From the NCBI RefSeq assembly GCF_002736105.1, contig NZ_CP024123.1, positions 1,604,001 to 1,668,000 on the forward strand: a stretch of DNA of 64,000 nucleotides, read 5' to 3'. The translations under genes were made by a program, and so were the position numbers. This DNA comes from Solibacillus sp. R5-41. Lineage in GTDB: Bacteria; Bacillota; Bacilli; Bacillales_A; Planococcaceae. A model generated the notes under the pieces. The model searched no databases, was not told where the DNA came from, and was given only the letters and a program-made list of their open reading frames with translations. Below are positions 28,012 to 37,016 of this stretch, piece after piece (the stretch's first letter is position 1; every line of letters begins with the position of its first letter).

Positions 28012-28905
28012 TTAATTTTGCTTTTTAATTACTGGAATATAGATGTCGCAAATTTTCCCCTCATCTTCCATGCACCGATCATCGTATAGTTCAAAGTCTA
28101 CACAATTTGGTGCATATTCGTACCCCGACTTAGGAAACCATTCATTAAAAATGTAATTCCATGTGCCCTGAATATTTTGAGCAAAGTTTGCAGCAGCACA
28201 AGGGGGTGTTGAAAATACAGCATAAGATGCGGGCGGCACTTCACAAACATGATAATCATTCGGAATTTCTGCACCGTCAATTGGCTCAACACCAATCACA
28301 TACTCAAATTCTCCGGTTTCCATGTCAACTTGAAAACATACACCATATTCATCGTGGTTTTTAATAAAGTTTTCTGCGTGAAGGTTTTCCATCTTTCCAC
28401 TACTCATATAGTCGTCCCAAAAAGCTGGGATTGCTTTTGAGTTTTCACCATCAGTTGAAGTCGTTTTGATGGCAAAACCAGCAATATTAATAGCTGAGCG
28501 TGTAACAAATTTCGGTTCCATAATAATTCCTCCGATCAAGTATTTGTTTGTAAGGGGGAGACTTGGTGGAAACGGCCGGTCACAATGCGTATGTAAGCGG
28601 TAGGTTCCTGGTGAACAGCCGAAATGACGGCGAAAAGCCTTACTAAAACCCGAGTGAGTTTCAAACCCATATTCCATTGAAATATCTAGAATTTTCCGAC
28701 CAGAAGAGAGTTCGTGTGCGGCAAATGCTAGACGACGGTTTCTTACATAGGTCATCAAAGAGTATCCGATACCCCATTGAAATACCTTACTGAAATGCCA
28801 AGTTGAATATCCGGCTCGTGCAGCTAAAATATCTGGACTGATATCATCTTTAATATGTTTGTCTACATAGTCCAAAATATCTTGCAAGGTTGTTATCGTA
28901 TCCAT
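28012..28905 (-). CDS. AraC-family regulator with GyrI-like effector-binding domain
   Basis: A 297-residue protein. Residues about 1-110 form a double helix-turn-helix AraC domain (ISPDILAARAGYSTWHFSKV; ILDISMEYGFETHSGFSKAF, RRHFGCSPGTYR). The rest is a GyrI/SOUL-like ligand domain of the Rob/BltR class (EYVIGVEPIDGAEIPNDYHV; WNYIFNEWFPKSGYE; CDIYIPVIKK). It may sense a small hydrophobic or cationic drug. GGGGG lies seven bases before the ATG. A decayed 3' copy exists at 22190. No adjacent transporter is seen, so its target is unknown. Confidence 0.87.
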   Translation of the reverse strand: MDTITTLQDILDYVDKHIKDDISPDILAARAGYSTWHFSKVFQWGIGYSLMTYVRNRRLAFAAHELSSGRKILDISMEYGFETHSGFSKAFRRHFGCSPGTYRLHTHCDRPFPPSLPLTNKYLIGGIIMEPKFVTRSAINIAGFAIKTTSTDGENSKAIPAFWDDYMSSGKMENLHAENFIKNHDEYGVCFQVDMETGEFEYVIGVEPIDGAEIPNDYHVCEVPPASYAVFSTPPCAAANFAQNIQGTWNYIFNEWFPKSGYEYAPNCVDFELYDDRCMEDEGKICDIYIPVIKKQN

Positions 28906-28937
28906 AAAAATTCCCCCTACAGTACAGTAATTTGTAC

Positions 28938-29022
28938 TAACAATTACGGCTCTGCGTAATTGAGTACAAATTTTTTTTGAGCATGCTCGAAAAGCTCCCC
29001 TTTAAAATCTGTGACATCGCCG
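28938..29022. repeat. Dispersed repeat, copy B (relative of 13950-14035)
   Basis: Shares AATTACG, a T run, AGCATGCT, GAAAAGCTCC, TTTAAAA and CTGTGAC in order with the region upstream of kdpD. It contains the palindrome GAGCATGCTC. Both copies lie upstream of a minus-strand gene in the same direction. Confidence 0.5.
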
Positions 29023-29027
29023 GGGGC

Positions 29028-29132
29028 TTTAACTTGATTCAACCATGATTGAACTCACTATTGAATTTAGTGCACATTTTACATTCATCCCTCAACTATA
29101 GTAGTGGAGGAATTTTGCTGAATCAAGTTAAA
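29028..29132. repeat. 105-bp element bounded by perfect 14-bp inverted repeats
   Basis: TTTAACTTGATTCA (29028-29041) and TGAATCAAGTTAAA (29119-29132) are exact inverted repeats around 77 bases without a gene. This may be a small non-autonomous mobile element or an operator; no clear target duplication is seen. Confidence 0.5.
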
Positions 29133-29327
29133 TTGAGTATAGCAAAAAATCAGAAGGATGCTGTTCCAAAATTGTTAAATTTCAGGAGATGAAAATTTTG
29201 CAGGATTGTTAATGAGAAAAAATAATTTTCCCTTTAATAATGAGCTCTCACTTTTAGTTGAAATGATTTAATACCTTCAAAAGAGTTAATATTGACAAAA
29301 GTTCTTTTTAAAAGGGGAAGTAAATGG

Positions 29328-29670
29328 TTGAGTATTTTTTATTTAACTATGGAGCTAATAATTGGTTTTTTCCTGTTATTCATTCTTGTCAAAGTACTAG
29401 GGAAGAAAATAATTAATCAAATAACACCTTTTGCCTTACCAAAAGACGACCCAAGAAGATTTTAAAATATCACCTAAACAAGTGCATATCCCAGTCACAT
29501 TAAATCGAGATGGGGAATTGTTAAGTGATGAATTAGGTGATATTGGCAGGGATGAGCAATGATTGATGGTTCAACTTAAAATCAATAACGTAACAGATAT
29601 CCGTAATGTATTTATTGCGGAGTGGTTAGAGAACGATGGCATGTTTGTTCAAATGTTTGATGGAGTTTAA
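29328..29670 (+). pseudogene. DUF421 (YetF-type) membrane protein pseudogene
   Basis: It starts at TTG after AGGGGAAG. The first frame, MELIIGFFLLFILVKVLGKK then INQITPFAL, is the DUF421 N-terminus. The second frame, QEDFKISPKQVHIPVTLNRD then GELLSDELGDIGRDEQ, stop, LMVQLKINNVTDIRNVFIAE, WLENDG, is the DUF421 C-terminus. The middle of about 110 residues is deleted, the parts are out of frame, and the conserved Trp after DEQ has become TGA. Confidence 0.8.
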
Positions 29671-29721
29671 TTAATGAAGACGAGAATAAAAATATCCCTC
29701 TACAAGAGAGGGACGCATGCC

Positions 29722-29946
29722 TTAATAAAGTGGATGTTGATTCTGGCAATGTGGAAATCCATGTATATCCTGGATTAAATAAAAGTCGTATTGTTTTAAC
29801 GCGAATTGTGCTTGATATAAGTATTCGATTACAAGTAGTTTGCCATTTGATGTACCGCATAAAATTCCTGAAGTCCCTTGACCGTTTGTTAATGAAATTC
29901 CAACAGGTTGACCAGTTAAATGACCGACTTTTTGAAGCCATTGCAT
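29722..29946 (-). CDS. Small conserved hypothetical protein (GTSNGKLxVIEYLYQ type)
   Basis: A 74-residue protein (MQWLQKVGHLTGQPVGISLT; GTSGILCGTSNGKLLVIEYL; YDFYLIQDIHGFPHCQNQ). It looks like an Sm-like or short beta-barrel protein that occurs in Bacillales spore formers; I recall similar small proteins but have no name. GGAG lies ten bases before the ATG. A decayed paralogue is at 27283-27382. Confidence 0.65.
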   Translation of the reverse strand: MQWLQKVGHLTGQPVGISLTNGQGTSGILCGTSNGKLLVIEYLYQAQFALKQYDFYLIQDIHGFPHCQNQHPLY

Positions 29947-30234
29947 AGTGTTATCACTCCTTCAAATACATCATATTAACGTTGTATTTAGCAAGTGCCT
30001 GTCTTCAAGATAATGTATGGACTAATTAGGTTATAATACTTAGCTCTGTAAATAAATTCCCTGAATATTGGAAGTATCCTTGATGTTATTCTTTGAACAA
30101 TGCTGAATAAAAATTAATTAAAATGTAGTGAAAATCCGAAAAAATAAAAGTGGTTATTATTCTTTCCATTATAAAACGCATATGATGACACGAAGGTAAT
30201 TTTTTCTTTTCATCGGAATATGGAGGAGATGACC

Positions 30235-30477
30235 ATGGATAACAATGAATCACAAGAAATTTTCATTGCTCAACTTTCATATATCGGTGCAGCAATCTCT
30301 ACATTAGGAGATGGTATACAAGCTATTGCTGCTGGACTAACATTAGAATCTTTAAAAAATGCAAACAATCAAAGTTCTGAAAACTCGACCGATCAATCTC
30401 AAAAAACAGAAAGTATGCAAAAACAGATTGATTTTTTAATCTCGGAATTAAAACAAATTAAAAAAATTTTGAAATAA
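30235..30477 (+). CDS. Small helical hypothetical protein
   Basis: An 80-residue protein (MDNNESQEIFIAQLSYIGAA; ISTLGDGIQAIAAGLTLE; a Ser/Asn-rich linker; IDFLISELKQIKKILK). It has a central amphipathic or weakly hydrophobic helix and a basic coiled C-terminus. The ATG at 30235 follows GGAGGAG by six bases; earlier ATG codons overlap that site. Family unknown. Confidence 0.65.
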   Translation: MDNNESQEIFIAQLSYIGAAISTLGDGIQAIAAGLTLESLKNANNQSSENSTDQSQKTESMQKQIDFLISELKQIKKILK

Positions 30478-30532
30478 GTTGTTTGATAAAGAAATGAGGT
30501 TGTTCCTGGAGATAATGTCGTTTTAAAATAAT

Positions 30533-30564
30533 CAGTGTTTAGATTTGGATGAATCTAAACACTG
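30533..30564 (-). terminator. Hairpin terminator for the small minus-strand gene
   Basis: A 13-base perfect stem (CAGTGTTTAGATT at 30533-30545 with AATCTAAACACTG at 30552-30564). On the minus strand ATTATTTTAAAA follows. Confidence 0.65.
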
Positions 30565-30576
30565 AGGAAGGGGATA

Positions 30577-30735
30577 TTAAGCAGGGTTAGTTGTAGTTGT
30601 ATTATTTTCTTGTCCAATATGATGTCCAGATGAAGAGGGAGCATAGGCAATCAAGGTTACATCTAATTTTTCTTCGAGTGATTTTAACTCTTTAATTTGT
30701 TCTGGGCCAAGCTTTGCAATCTTCGTATTTTCCAA
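30577..30735 (-). CDS. Small hypothetical protein (KLGPEQIKELKSLEEKLxVTLIAY type)
   Basis: A 52-residue protein: MENTKIAKLGPEQIKELKSL, EEKLDVTLIAYAPSSSGHHI, then GQENNTTTTNPA. It starts at TTG with AAGGAAG seven bases upstream. The helical part followed by VTLIAY recalls a small conserved Bacillales protein of unknown function. It is converged upon by the plus-strand gene before it and has its own hairpin downstream. Confidence 0.6.
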   Translation of the reverse strand: MENTKIAKLGPEQIKELKSLEEKLDVTLIAYAPSSSGHHIGQENNTTTTNPA

Positions 30736-30856
30736 ATAAACCACTTCCTTATATCGTAATGGAATTAGTATGGGGAATTATTTAGTGTTTATGCTTGAAA
30801 TTAATTAGGCAATTGGAGTGATTGAAAGAAAGATGCTAAATTTTCTCCAAACTATA

Positions 30857-31396
30857 TCATTCAGACTGATGTTTTTTTAGCATCTGCTGTAAATAGGATT
30901 CTGACTGGCCTATTGGGATACTTAAGCTTTCCCAATTCTCACTTTTAATTTGTTTCCCAATGTAAACGATTTGCCCAATATGATAAGCATAATGAGCTAA
31001 TTGTCTTTCAATTGCTTCGATGACCGAATGACTTTGCCCACGAATAAAGACAACCTTTAATAAATCTTCTTCGCTTAGGTTATTTAATGCTTCAAAAAGA
31101 GTATTCCACCCGATTTCTAAAATCGCAATCAATTCAGCTTTTGATGAGATGTTGTCAACAAATTCCTGCTCCCGATTTCTATATGGCTTCTCCCCATCAG
31201 AATTTAGGAAATCTGTCCATCTAGATATCATATTCCCACTTAAATGCGATACGATAACCGCAACGCTATTTGATTCCTCATTTAATGCCCAATGTATATC
31301 ATCTTCCACAAGTTGTTCAATTGCATTATCTCCAAGGCTTTTAACACTTTGAAACCTTTCTTTTATAACCCTCAAATATTCAGTTTCAATCCTCAT
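30857..31396 (-). CDS. DinB-like / DUF1572 family protein
   Basis: A 179-residue four-helix-bundle protein. The metal-site histidines of the DinB/YfiT superfamily are visible as VSHLSGN (about residue 51) and LAHYAYHIGQIVYIG (about residue 134). Members include thiol-transferases and uncharacterised stress proteins. GAGGAGG lies ten bases before the ATG. A decayed copy of its 3' end sits at 27845-27925. Confidence 0.85.
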   Translation of the reverse strand: MRIETEYLRVIKERFQSVKSLGDNAIEQLVEDDIHWALNEESNSVAVIVSHLSGNMISRWTDFLNSDGEKPYRNREQEFVDNISSKAELIAILEIGWNTLFEALNNLSEEDLLKVVFIRGQSHSVIEAIERQLAHYAYHIGQIVYIGKQIKSENWESLSIPIGQSESYLQQMLKKHQSE

Positions 31397-31940
31397 TTAT
31401 TTACTGCCTCCTCTATGGGATATTTTGTAATTACAATAAATTTACGCAATTTATCCTTATTTTACCACAATGGTTGTAGATTTTAATTTTGAATTAGTGG
31501 AACAAGTACTTTCATTTTTTATTAATTAAAGTGATGCAAATAAACGTATATAAAATCTCAGAAAATAAATGAAATAAAGAAAAATGGAGGTTAGATATTG
31601 AAGTCTGTCTTTAAAGGATTACTTCTTATCCTTACATTAACCTTAATCAATCTAAATTTACTGAGTTGAACTAGTAAAACAACTATGTTAAATAAAAACA
31701 ACTGAAAAAAATAATTCACCAAATGAGAAAGCAATTTTAAAATTCTATTGGTTTATAAATGTGTATTTTATAAATAATCCTCTGCGTAGTGTTTATAGTA
31801 AAATAAAAGGTTAAGTACCTGTGATTAGGTATAACTAAATGGTATAATAAGTAAAAAAAGAAGTCCAGCTGTATGTGTGAGAAATCAATCGCTATTCTAG
31901 AAGGTTTGTTATTTTAGTTAAAACCGAAAGGAGCTTGGAA
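31397..31940. other. Intergenic region with a dead lipoprotein start
   Basis: Near 31600 a TTG start after GGAGG gives KSVFKGLLLILTLTLINLNL LS, then a stop: a lipoprotein signal-like peptide with no body. Nothing else is seen. Confidence 0.45.
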
Positions 31941-32720
31941 ATGGATAAAAATGAATTAATTTCACGATTCCATAAAGAACTTCGATATGAATCTCTAATA
32001 CAAGGTTACATAAGAGAGGAAACAGAGCATGTTGTGCGTCACATTTCAATGTTTGATGAAAAAGGGTTTATCATCGCTTCTAATGTAAACGTAGGAAATG
32101 CAAGAGAAATTATTAGAAATGAGTTAAACTATTTTAGTAACTGTAAGCAGGACTTTGAGTGGAAGGTGTATAGCTACGATAAGCCTGATAGTTTGAAAGA
32201 TATTCTTGACCAAGAAGGATTTAAAATTGATAATCCCGAAGCACTCATGGTCATGAAATTAGATGATCGACACCCTTTTCTTTCTAATAGCCCGTTCCTT
32301 AGTGTAAAGGAAATAACGGATGAACAAGGCATTCAAGACATTGTTGTTCTAGAAGATACCATCTGGAACGAATCTCATGCTGAGCTTGGAGAGAGACTTT
32401 GGAGAGACAAACAGAATAATCCTGACTCATTATATCTTTATGGAATTTATGAAAATGGTCAGCTTGTAAGTGCTGCTTGGATGTACTTAGAGACAAACTC
32501 GTCCTTTGCTAGCCTTTGGGGAGGTTCAACGCTACCATTATTTCGAGGAAAGGGTTACTACACAAAACTATTAACTGTTCGTGCGCAAAAAGCATATGAA
32601 AAGGGACATCCTTTCCTTACTGTTGACGCCAGTCCAATGAGTAGACCAATCCTAGAAAAGCATTGTTTTTGTTGTCTTGCATACTCTTATGGATGCCAGT
32701 CACCTACTACTCAAAAGTAG
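31941..32720 (+). CDS. GNAT-family N-acetyltransferase-like protein
   Basis: A 259-residue protein with an N-terminal extension and a C-terminal GNAT fold: SLYLYGIYENGQLVSAAWMY (strand 4) and the acetyl-CoA loop PLFRGKGYYTKLL, then LTVDASPMSRPILEKH. AGGAG lies seven bases before ATG 31941, better placed than the TTG at 31935. Substrate unknown. It precedes the cassette-like region and is not flanked by its repeats. Confidence 0.82.
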   Translation: MDKNELISRFHKELRYESLIQGYIREETEHVVRHISMFDEKGFIIASNVNVGNAREIIRNELNYFSNCKQDFEWKVYSYDKPDSLKDILDQEGFKIDNPEALMVMKLDDRHPFLSNSPFLSVKEITDEQGIQDIVVLEDTIWNESHAELGERLWRDKQNNPDSLYLYGIYENGQLVSAAWMYLETNSSFASLWGGSTLPLFRGKGYYTKLLTVRAQKAYEKGHPFLTVDASPMSRPILEKHCFCCLAYSYGCQSPTTQK

Positions 32721-33192
32721 AGTTCCTTTTTTTTATCATAATTAATTAGTTTTATTAGTCCTTTGAAGGTTAAAATTAGTAAGGGACGCACGCTAGGGAC
32801 ACAAAAAATTCAAGTACTTGTTACTAACTTGGTACGTTGATTCAAAAGAATTCAACGCTTATCGAAGGAATCGGAACTTTTTCTTATAACCTGTCAAAGA
32901 GAAGTAACGAATAGTGGAAATAGGGCAGTGAATAAGATTTTGAAAAGTTCTATCATAGATATTTTGTGTTCAAAATGTGAAATGAACGAATCCCTCCTTG
33001 GACGTATCAAGGTTCAGATAGAATAAATTTGAACCAACTGAAAAGCGCTTCAAATCCTTTATTAACATGGGTTTTTGGTGCTTTCCCTTTTTTGGGGAAC
33101 TGTAATTGCACTTAGCCGCCAAAAGGTTAAGTGTAACTATTCGCATACAATTAGCCGAGCAGACTTCTTGGCAATCTATATTTCATTAATTT
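32721..33192. other. Intergenic region
   Basis: No gene recognised; short frames only and no terminator of note. Confidence 0.4.
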
Positions 33193-33725
33193 TTATTTAT
33201 CATTCAATTCTTTTTTTATCATGTAAATAGTGTTCCTAGTAAGGACAGTTTCACAATGAATATTCATTACTGATTCTTTTTCTTTTAAAAGGCGAACAGC
33301 CTCTTTATAAACTAAAGGATTCTTCCTCTTTGCTTCAGCATGATATTTTCTTCGCTTCCCTTTGAAAGCCCATCGTTCTTTCGCAATAGAAATGCCCTCA
33401 CGCTTCATTGTTTTAATCGATTACGATCATCCAGGAAAGCAGATATAAAACTAAATCCGTTACCTGTTGTCAGATCCCTTTCAATCCTTAATATTTCCGT
33501 GTATCAAGGATCGGCAAATTTACAACCACAATATCAATTTCATCATCAGTTATTCGCTTCCACTCATTTAGTATTTCTTGCTTATTACGCCCAAAACGGC
33601 CTAAATCATAGATAACTAACAGATCACCGAACCGCATTTTGGATCTCATTTCACGATAAACTAAACGAGAAAAATCTTTACCTGACTTTTTTTCGGTATA
33701 TATTTTTTTGTAGCCTTTAATTAAG
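33193..33725 (-). pseudogene. Degenerate serine recombinase (resolvase/invertase family)
   Basis: Minus-strand frames give YTEKKSGKDFSRLVYREMRS, KMRFGDLLVIYDLGRFGRNK, EILNEWKRITDDEIDIVVVN, LPILDTRKY then a stop, then in shifted frames VTDLVLYLLSWM and KREGISIAKERW, ending with an HTH-like NTIYMIKKELNDK. This is the order of a resolvase from the E-helix region to the DNA-binding domain. The first 30 or so residues, with the catalytic Ser, are absent, and there are at least two frameshifts and two stops. It abuts the left end of the cassette-like region. Confidence 0.85.
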
Positions 33726-33861
33726 ATTGATAATTTATAATAAAGTTCGATAATTTGTATTAGATTGAAAAAAATATCTCCCTTCTAGAGTCTTCTTAGT
33801 CGAGAGATGAATTTTCATTGGATGTTTATGTTAATATCACTATAAAGATTGTGAAGAACTG
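33726..33861. other. Gap between recombinase remnant and first palindrome
   Basis: No coding or recognisable signal; the recombinase N-terminus is not found here. Confidence 0.4.
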
Positions 33862-33889
33862 CACTTAAACTAACGGGGCAGTTTAGTGG
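33862..33889 (+). repeat. Palindromic site 1
   Basis: CACTTAAAC...GTTTAGTG around TAACGGGGCA. Leftmost member of the family; imperfect by one base. Confidence 0.75.
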
Positions 33890-34102
33890 AAGAGTCCTGG
33901 TTGATCTTTGTACAACAATCGGGTCACATAGTGAATAAGGCAAATAGAGGTAAAGGGGCAAAATGGTTCAGTAATTTGCCCACCTGAATATAAATATAAA
34001 AAGGTATATCGGATATTTTCACGAATAAACTTTCTTATACTAAGGTAAGTTGATATGCGGTTGCAATGAACAAATACTTAGGTTAAAAGGAGGTTTTTAT
34101 TT

Positions 34103-34720
34103 GTGACACAAACATCAAGAACTAATCCTAGATCCGCAGTACACGGAACGGCATCTGGTGTATTTTTCATGGCGTTTTTCGGTACTTTGTGGGCGTACAC
34201 AGGAATTATGGGATTGCAAGGCTGGGGAGTTCCATTGTTGTTAGTTGCTACTGTTACCATAGGTATAGCTCTGTTCATCGGCGGTGTTTCATTATTACGT
34301 GCATCGCGAGAATTAACGGAACAAGTTTCAAAAACTGATTTTAGGCGTGGGAAGCGTATAAGGTTTTGGTTTAACATTATTTTCGCGGCAGAGGGTTTGG
34401 CTATAGCAATTACGATTGCTGTCTGTAACGCTACTCGTCACACTGAACTTATACCTGTCTTAATAGCTATTATTGTCGGTGTTCATTTTATCCCATTGGC
34501 CCCTCTATTTCAAGTTAGACTCTATTATTTTACAGGTGCACTCCTTTGTTTACTCGCTATTATTACATTACTGTTTGTGCCTGCGAAGGTCACACTAGGG
34601 GAACATCAAATAAATGCATTTATGTCTGTGGTAGGCTTTGGCTCTGCACTGATCTTGTGGGCAACTGGTCTGGCAATATGGTTAATGGGTAGAAGATTAC
34701 TAGGTATCGTCCCGGAATAA
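34103..34720 (+). CDS. Multi-pass membrane protein, unknown function
   Basis: A 205-residue protein with about six hydrophobic segments (VFFMAFFGTLWAYTGIMGLQ; VPLLLVATVTIGIALFIGGV; NIIFAAEGLAIAITIAV; LIPVLIAIIVGVHFIPLAPL; LYYFTGALLCLLAIITLLF; SALILWATGLAIWLMG). It resembles uncharacterised DUF7010-type proteins. The start is GTG, with AGGAGG nine bases upstream. It is the first gene of the array; palindromes lie before (33862) and after it (34820). Confidence 0.7.
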   Translation: MTQTSRTNPRSAVHGTASGVFFMAFFGTLWAYTGIMGLQGWGVPLLLVATVTIGIALFIGGVSLLRASRELTEQVSKTDFRRGKRIRFWFNIIFAAEGLAIAITIAVCNATRHTELIPVLIAIIVGVHFIPLAPLFQVRLYYFTGALLCLLAIITLLFVPAKVTLGEHQINAFMSVVGFGSALILWATGLAIWLMGRRLLGIVPE

Positions 34721-34819
34721 ATAACTTAAAAAGTGAGATAGTACTTTACAGTGAAAAAATATGTCCCTCCACATTAAGGGATTAGATTTTGTTGAGGTAA
34801 AAAAAGATTTGAATATTTT

Positions 34820-34852
34820 CACTTAAACTAACGAAGCAGTTTAGTTTAATTA
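34820..34852 (+). repeat. Palindromic site 2
   Basis: TTAAACTAA (34823-34831) and TTAGTTTAA (34841-34849), exact 9-bp arms, centre CGAAGCAGT. Confidence 0.85.
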
Positions 34853-34895
34853 GGTATCTTTTGAAAGTGACAGATTATCAGTGGGAGGTATAAAA

Positions 34896-35158
34896 ATGGA
34901 AGCAAAAAAATTTGACATTTTAATGTTATTTCAATTTCTTTTCTTATTGCAGTCCTTGTTATATTAATTGGTATTTACGGTAAGGCCACGGAAAACTACA
35001 ACTTACTACCATTGATGTTAATACTTCTAAGTGTAACGTTATTTACAATGGGTTTACGAGAATATAAAAGAACTCAGAATTTATTGTGGGGTACTATCTG
35101 TTTATGCATTTCGTTATACATTTTATTCGTTGCGGTTGATGGCATTATGTTTAATTAA
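34896..35158 (+). pseudogene. DUF3953-like small membrane protein, frameshifted
   Basis: The ATG (GGGAGG upstream) begins MEAKKFDILM, then the frame breaks; the next frame reads SISFLIAVLVILIGIYGKAT, ENYNLLPLMLILLSVTLF, TMGLREYKRTQNLLW and so on to VDGIMFN. The three-span pattern with YGKxTENYxLLPxM fits DUF3953. A single base change in length near 34925 would restore it, so sequencing error is possible. Confidence 0.65.
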
Positions 35159-35169
35159 ATTGAAGTAGT

Positions 35170-35260
35170 GTTCAACTAACGGGATGCTTTACTAGAGAAA
35201 TATTGAGTTGCCTATGCAGCTCTTTTTTCTTATTGAACTAACGGAGAAGTTTAGTTGAAC
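35170..35260 (+). repeat. Palindromic site 3, composite with terminator
   Basis: TTCAACTAACGGGATGCTTT, then GAGTTGC/GCAGCTC hairpin followed by a T tract (to about 35229), then TTGAACTAACGG...TTTAGTTGAA (35233-35259). Confidence 0.85.
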
Positions 35261-35342
35261 AAGGGGTTAAGTTGAATAGTTAATGTACATAAGCTTAATG
35301 ATTCTCTTTCTCATTTTGATACTAATGTGTAAGTCTTTATGT

Positions 35343-35372
35343 ATAACTAACGGGGGTGTTTCTTTAAAAAGG
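35343..35372 (+). repeat. Palindromic site 4, partial
   Basis: ATAACTAACGGGGGTGTTTC only; right arm degenerate (CTTTAAAAAG). Confidence 0.5.
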
Positions 35373-35603
35373 AATGCTCTTTTCGTATCCAATTAAAAGG
35401 AAGTAAATGTTATTATTTTATTAAAGATGGTTGCTTTTCTATTATAGGTGGAGAAAGTTTTAATACGATATTTGCTACAATATTAAAAAAGGTAAACTTT
35501 GGAGGCACATCACTTCAATAAGACTTATAACGAAATTAAGTTCTTGATATATCCCGTCAAGGACATATTATGAAACAGTGCTTTAATAAAGGAGTTGTAT
35601 AAA

Positions 35604-36272
35604 ATGGATGAAAAAAAAGATACAGAAATAAAACGCTCTTCAAAAGCAGAAAACATTCTACCTCAGATCAATAGTAAAACTAAGCTAGGCGACTTACGAA
35701 AAATCGCGAAGGACATTAAAAAAGATCACGAACTAGCTATGGAACTTTGGTCAACCGAAGAGTTTTTGCCCAGATTATTAGCAATCTTAATTATGGAGAA
35801 AAAACTTCTTTCACATGATGTGCTAAATAAGCTTGATAAGGATATGCAGACTCACACTTTTGATGAGCGAAATAATTTAATGGATTGGTTAATGGCTAAT
35901 CAGCTCACCAAAGACAAGAAGAAGATTGCATTGATGGAGTCATGGGAAAATAGTCCTTTTGCTCTTCAAAGGCGAGCTTTCTGGTATTATCAAGGGCGAT
36001 TGAGATGGACTGGACAAACACCGCCTGATAACACTGCAGACTTGCTATCTGCATTAGAAGCTAATATTACGCAGGAAGAACCGGAAGTTCAATGGGCTAT
36101 GAATTTCACCGCAGGCTGGATAGGCGTTTATGATGAAAAGAATCGTGCACGTTGTATTAAACTTGGTGAGAAAACGGGTCTTTACAAAGATGAAATAGTA
36201 GCAAAAGGATGTACTCCCAGCTATTTGCCGGAGTTCATTACGATTGAAGTTAACAAACGACATAATAATTAG
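35604..36272 (+). CDS. AlkD-like DNA alkylation repair protein
   Basis: A 222-residue all-helical HEAT-like protein of the DNA-alkylation-repair (AlkD) family: LRKIAKDIKKDHELAMELWS near the N-terminus and SWENSPFALQRRAFWYYQGR in the middle, which is the family's helix-turn signature. AlkD enzymes excise positively charged alkylated bases; some members lack activity. ATG 35604 follows GGAG by nine bases. It is a single gene between two palindromic sites. Confidence 0.78.
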   Translation: MDEKKDTEIKRSSKAENILPQINSKTKLGDLRKIAKDIKKDHELAMELWSTEEFLPRLLAILIMEKKLLSHDVLNKLDKDMQTHTFDERNNLMDWLMANQLTKDKKKIALMESWENSPFALQRRAFWYYQGRLRWTGQTPPDNTADLLSALEANITQEEPEVQWAMNFTAGWIGVYDEKNRARCIKLGEKTGLYKDEIVAKGCTPSYLPEFITIEVNKRHNN

Positions 36273-36337
36273 TTACCTCTGAAAAATTTAAAAAGATGAT
36301 TTCTTGAATTAGGTAATCAATTTTTTATCGGTAAAAA

Positions 36338-36409
36338 CTTACCTAACGGGATCCGAGCTGCTTAAACGACTTTTTTTCATATTCAACTAACGCAGCAGGA
36401 TAGTTGAAG
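36338..36409 (+). repeat. Palindromic site 5
   Basis: An outer half CTTACCTAACGGGA (36338), a GAGCTGC-like segment and T run, then TTCAACTA (36382-36389) and TAGTTGAA (36401-36408), exact arms, centre ACGCAGCAGGA. Confidence 0.85.
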
Positions 36410-36515
36410 ATTAATAAAGCTATTTAAACTCAACGGCAACAAAATAATCGATTTTGGAACAAAAGGAAATTAATGCCGTCTCGGTAATAAATAGAATTTA
36501 TTAGGAGGACGAAAA

Positions 36516-36998
36516 TTGTTTAAGTATGTATTACAACTTATCGTTGGAATCTTTACTTTAGTGGTATCAACATTAATAGCTTGGTATGAAGGAAGTGCCA
36601 TTATAGAAAATTCGTGGGAATGGAAGTATTCAACACCGTTTACCAAATTATTTAACATTGAGATTACGAATGGTCGAGATATTAGTCAACTTGATTATTT
36701 TGTTTATGCAGCTAAATTTCAACCACTATTTCCTGCTATTATGATGGTTAGTGTATTCTACATTTTGAGTGTAGTTGGTTATTATTTTGTAAAATATAAG
36801 CCTAAATGGGCTATTGGTTTTTTGGGATTAATAGGTTGTATTATGATATTACTAAGTGGTTTTATTTTTAATTCAACAACAATAGGCGGAAGAATTTTTT
36901 TCTGGATTACTTTAGTAAGTGGACTAATTAGTATAGCTTTTACAGTCTTCGTGTGCTTAAGAAATTTCAAGCACATGGTGAGTGTTAACACAAATTAA
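36516..36998 (+). CDS. DUF4306 family membrane protein (YjdJ-like)
   Basis: A 160-residue protein with four hydrophobic segments (YVLQLIVGIFTLVVSTLIAW; IMMVSVFYILSVVGYYFV; AIGFLGLIGCIMILLSGFIF; FFWITLVSGLISIAFTVFV). The motif WEWKYSTPFTKLFNIE followed by DISQLDYFVYAAKF matches my memory of DUF4306/YjdJ. It starts at TTG; AGGAGG is eight bases upstream. Function unknown. Confidence 0.72.
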   Translation: MFKYVLQLIVGIFTLVVSTLIAWYEGSAIIENSWEWKYSTPFTKLFNIEITNGRDISQLDYFVYAAKFQPLFPAIMMVSVFYILSVVGYYFVKYKPKWAIGFLGLIGCIMILLSGFIFNSTTIGGRIFFWITLVSGLISIAFTVFVCLRNFKHMVSVNTN

Positions 36999-37016
36999 AT
37001 TGTAACTTTGAGATGA

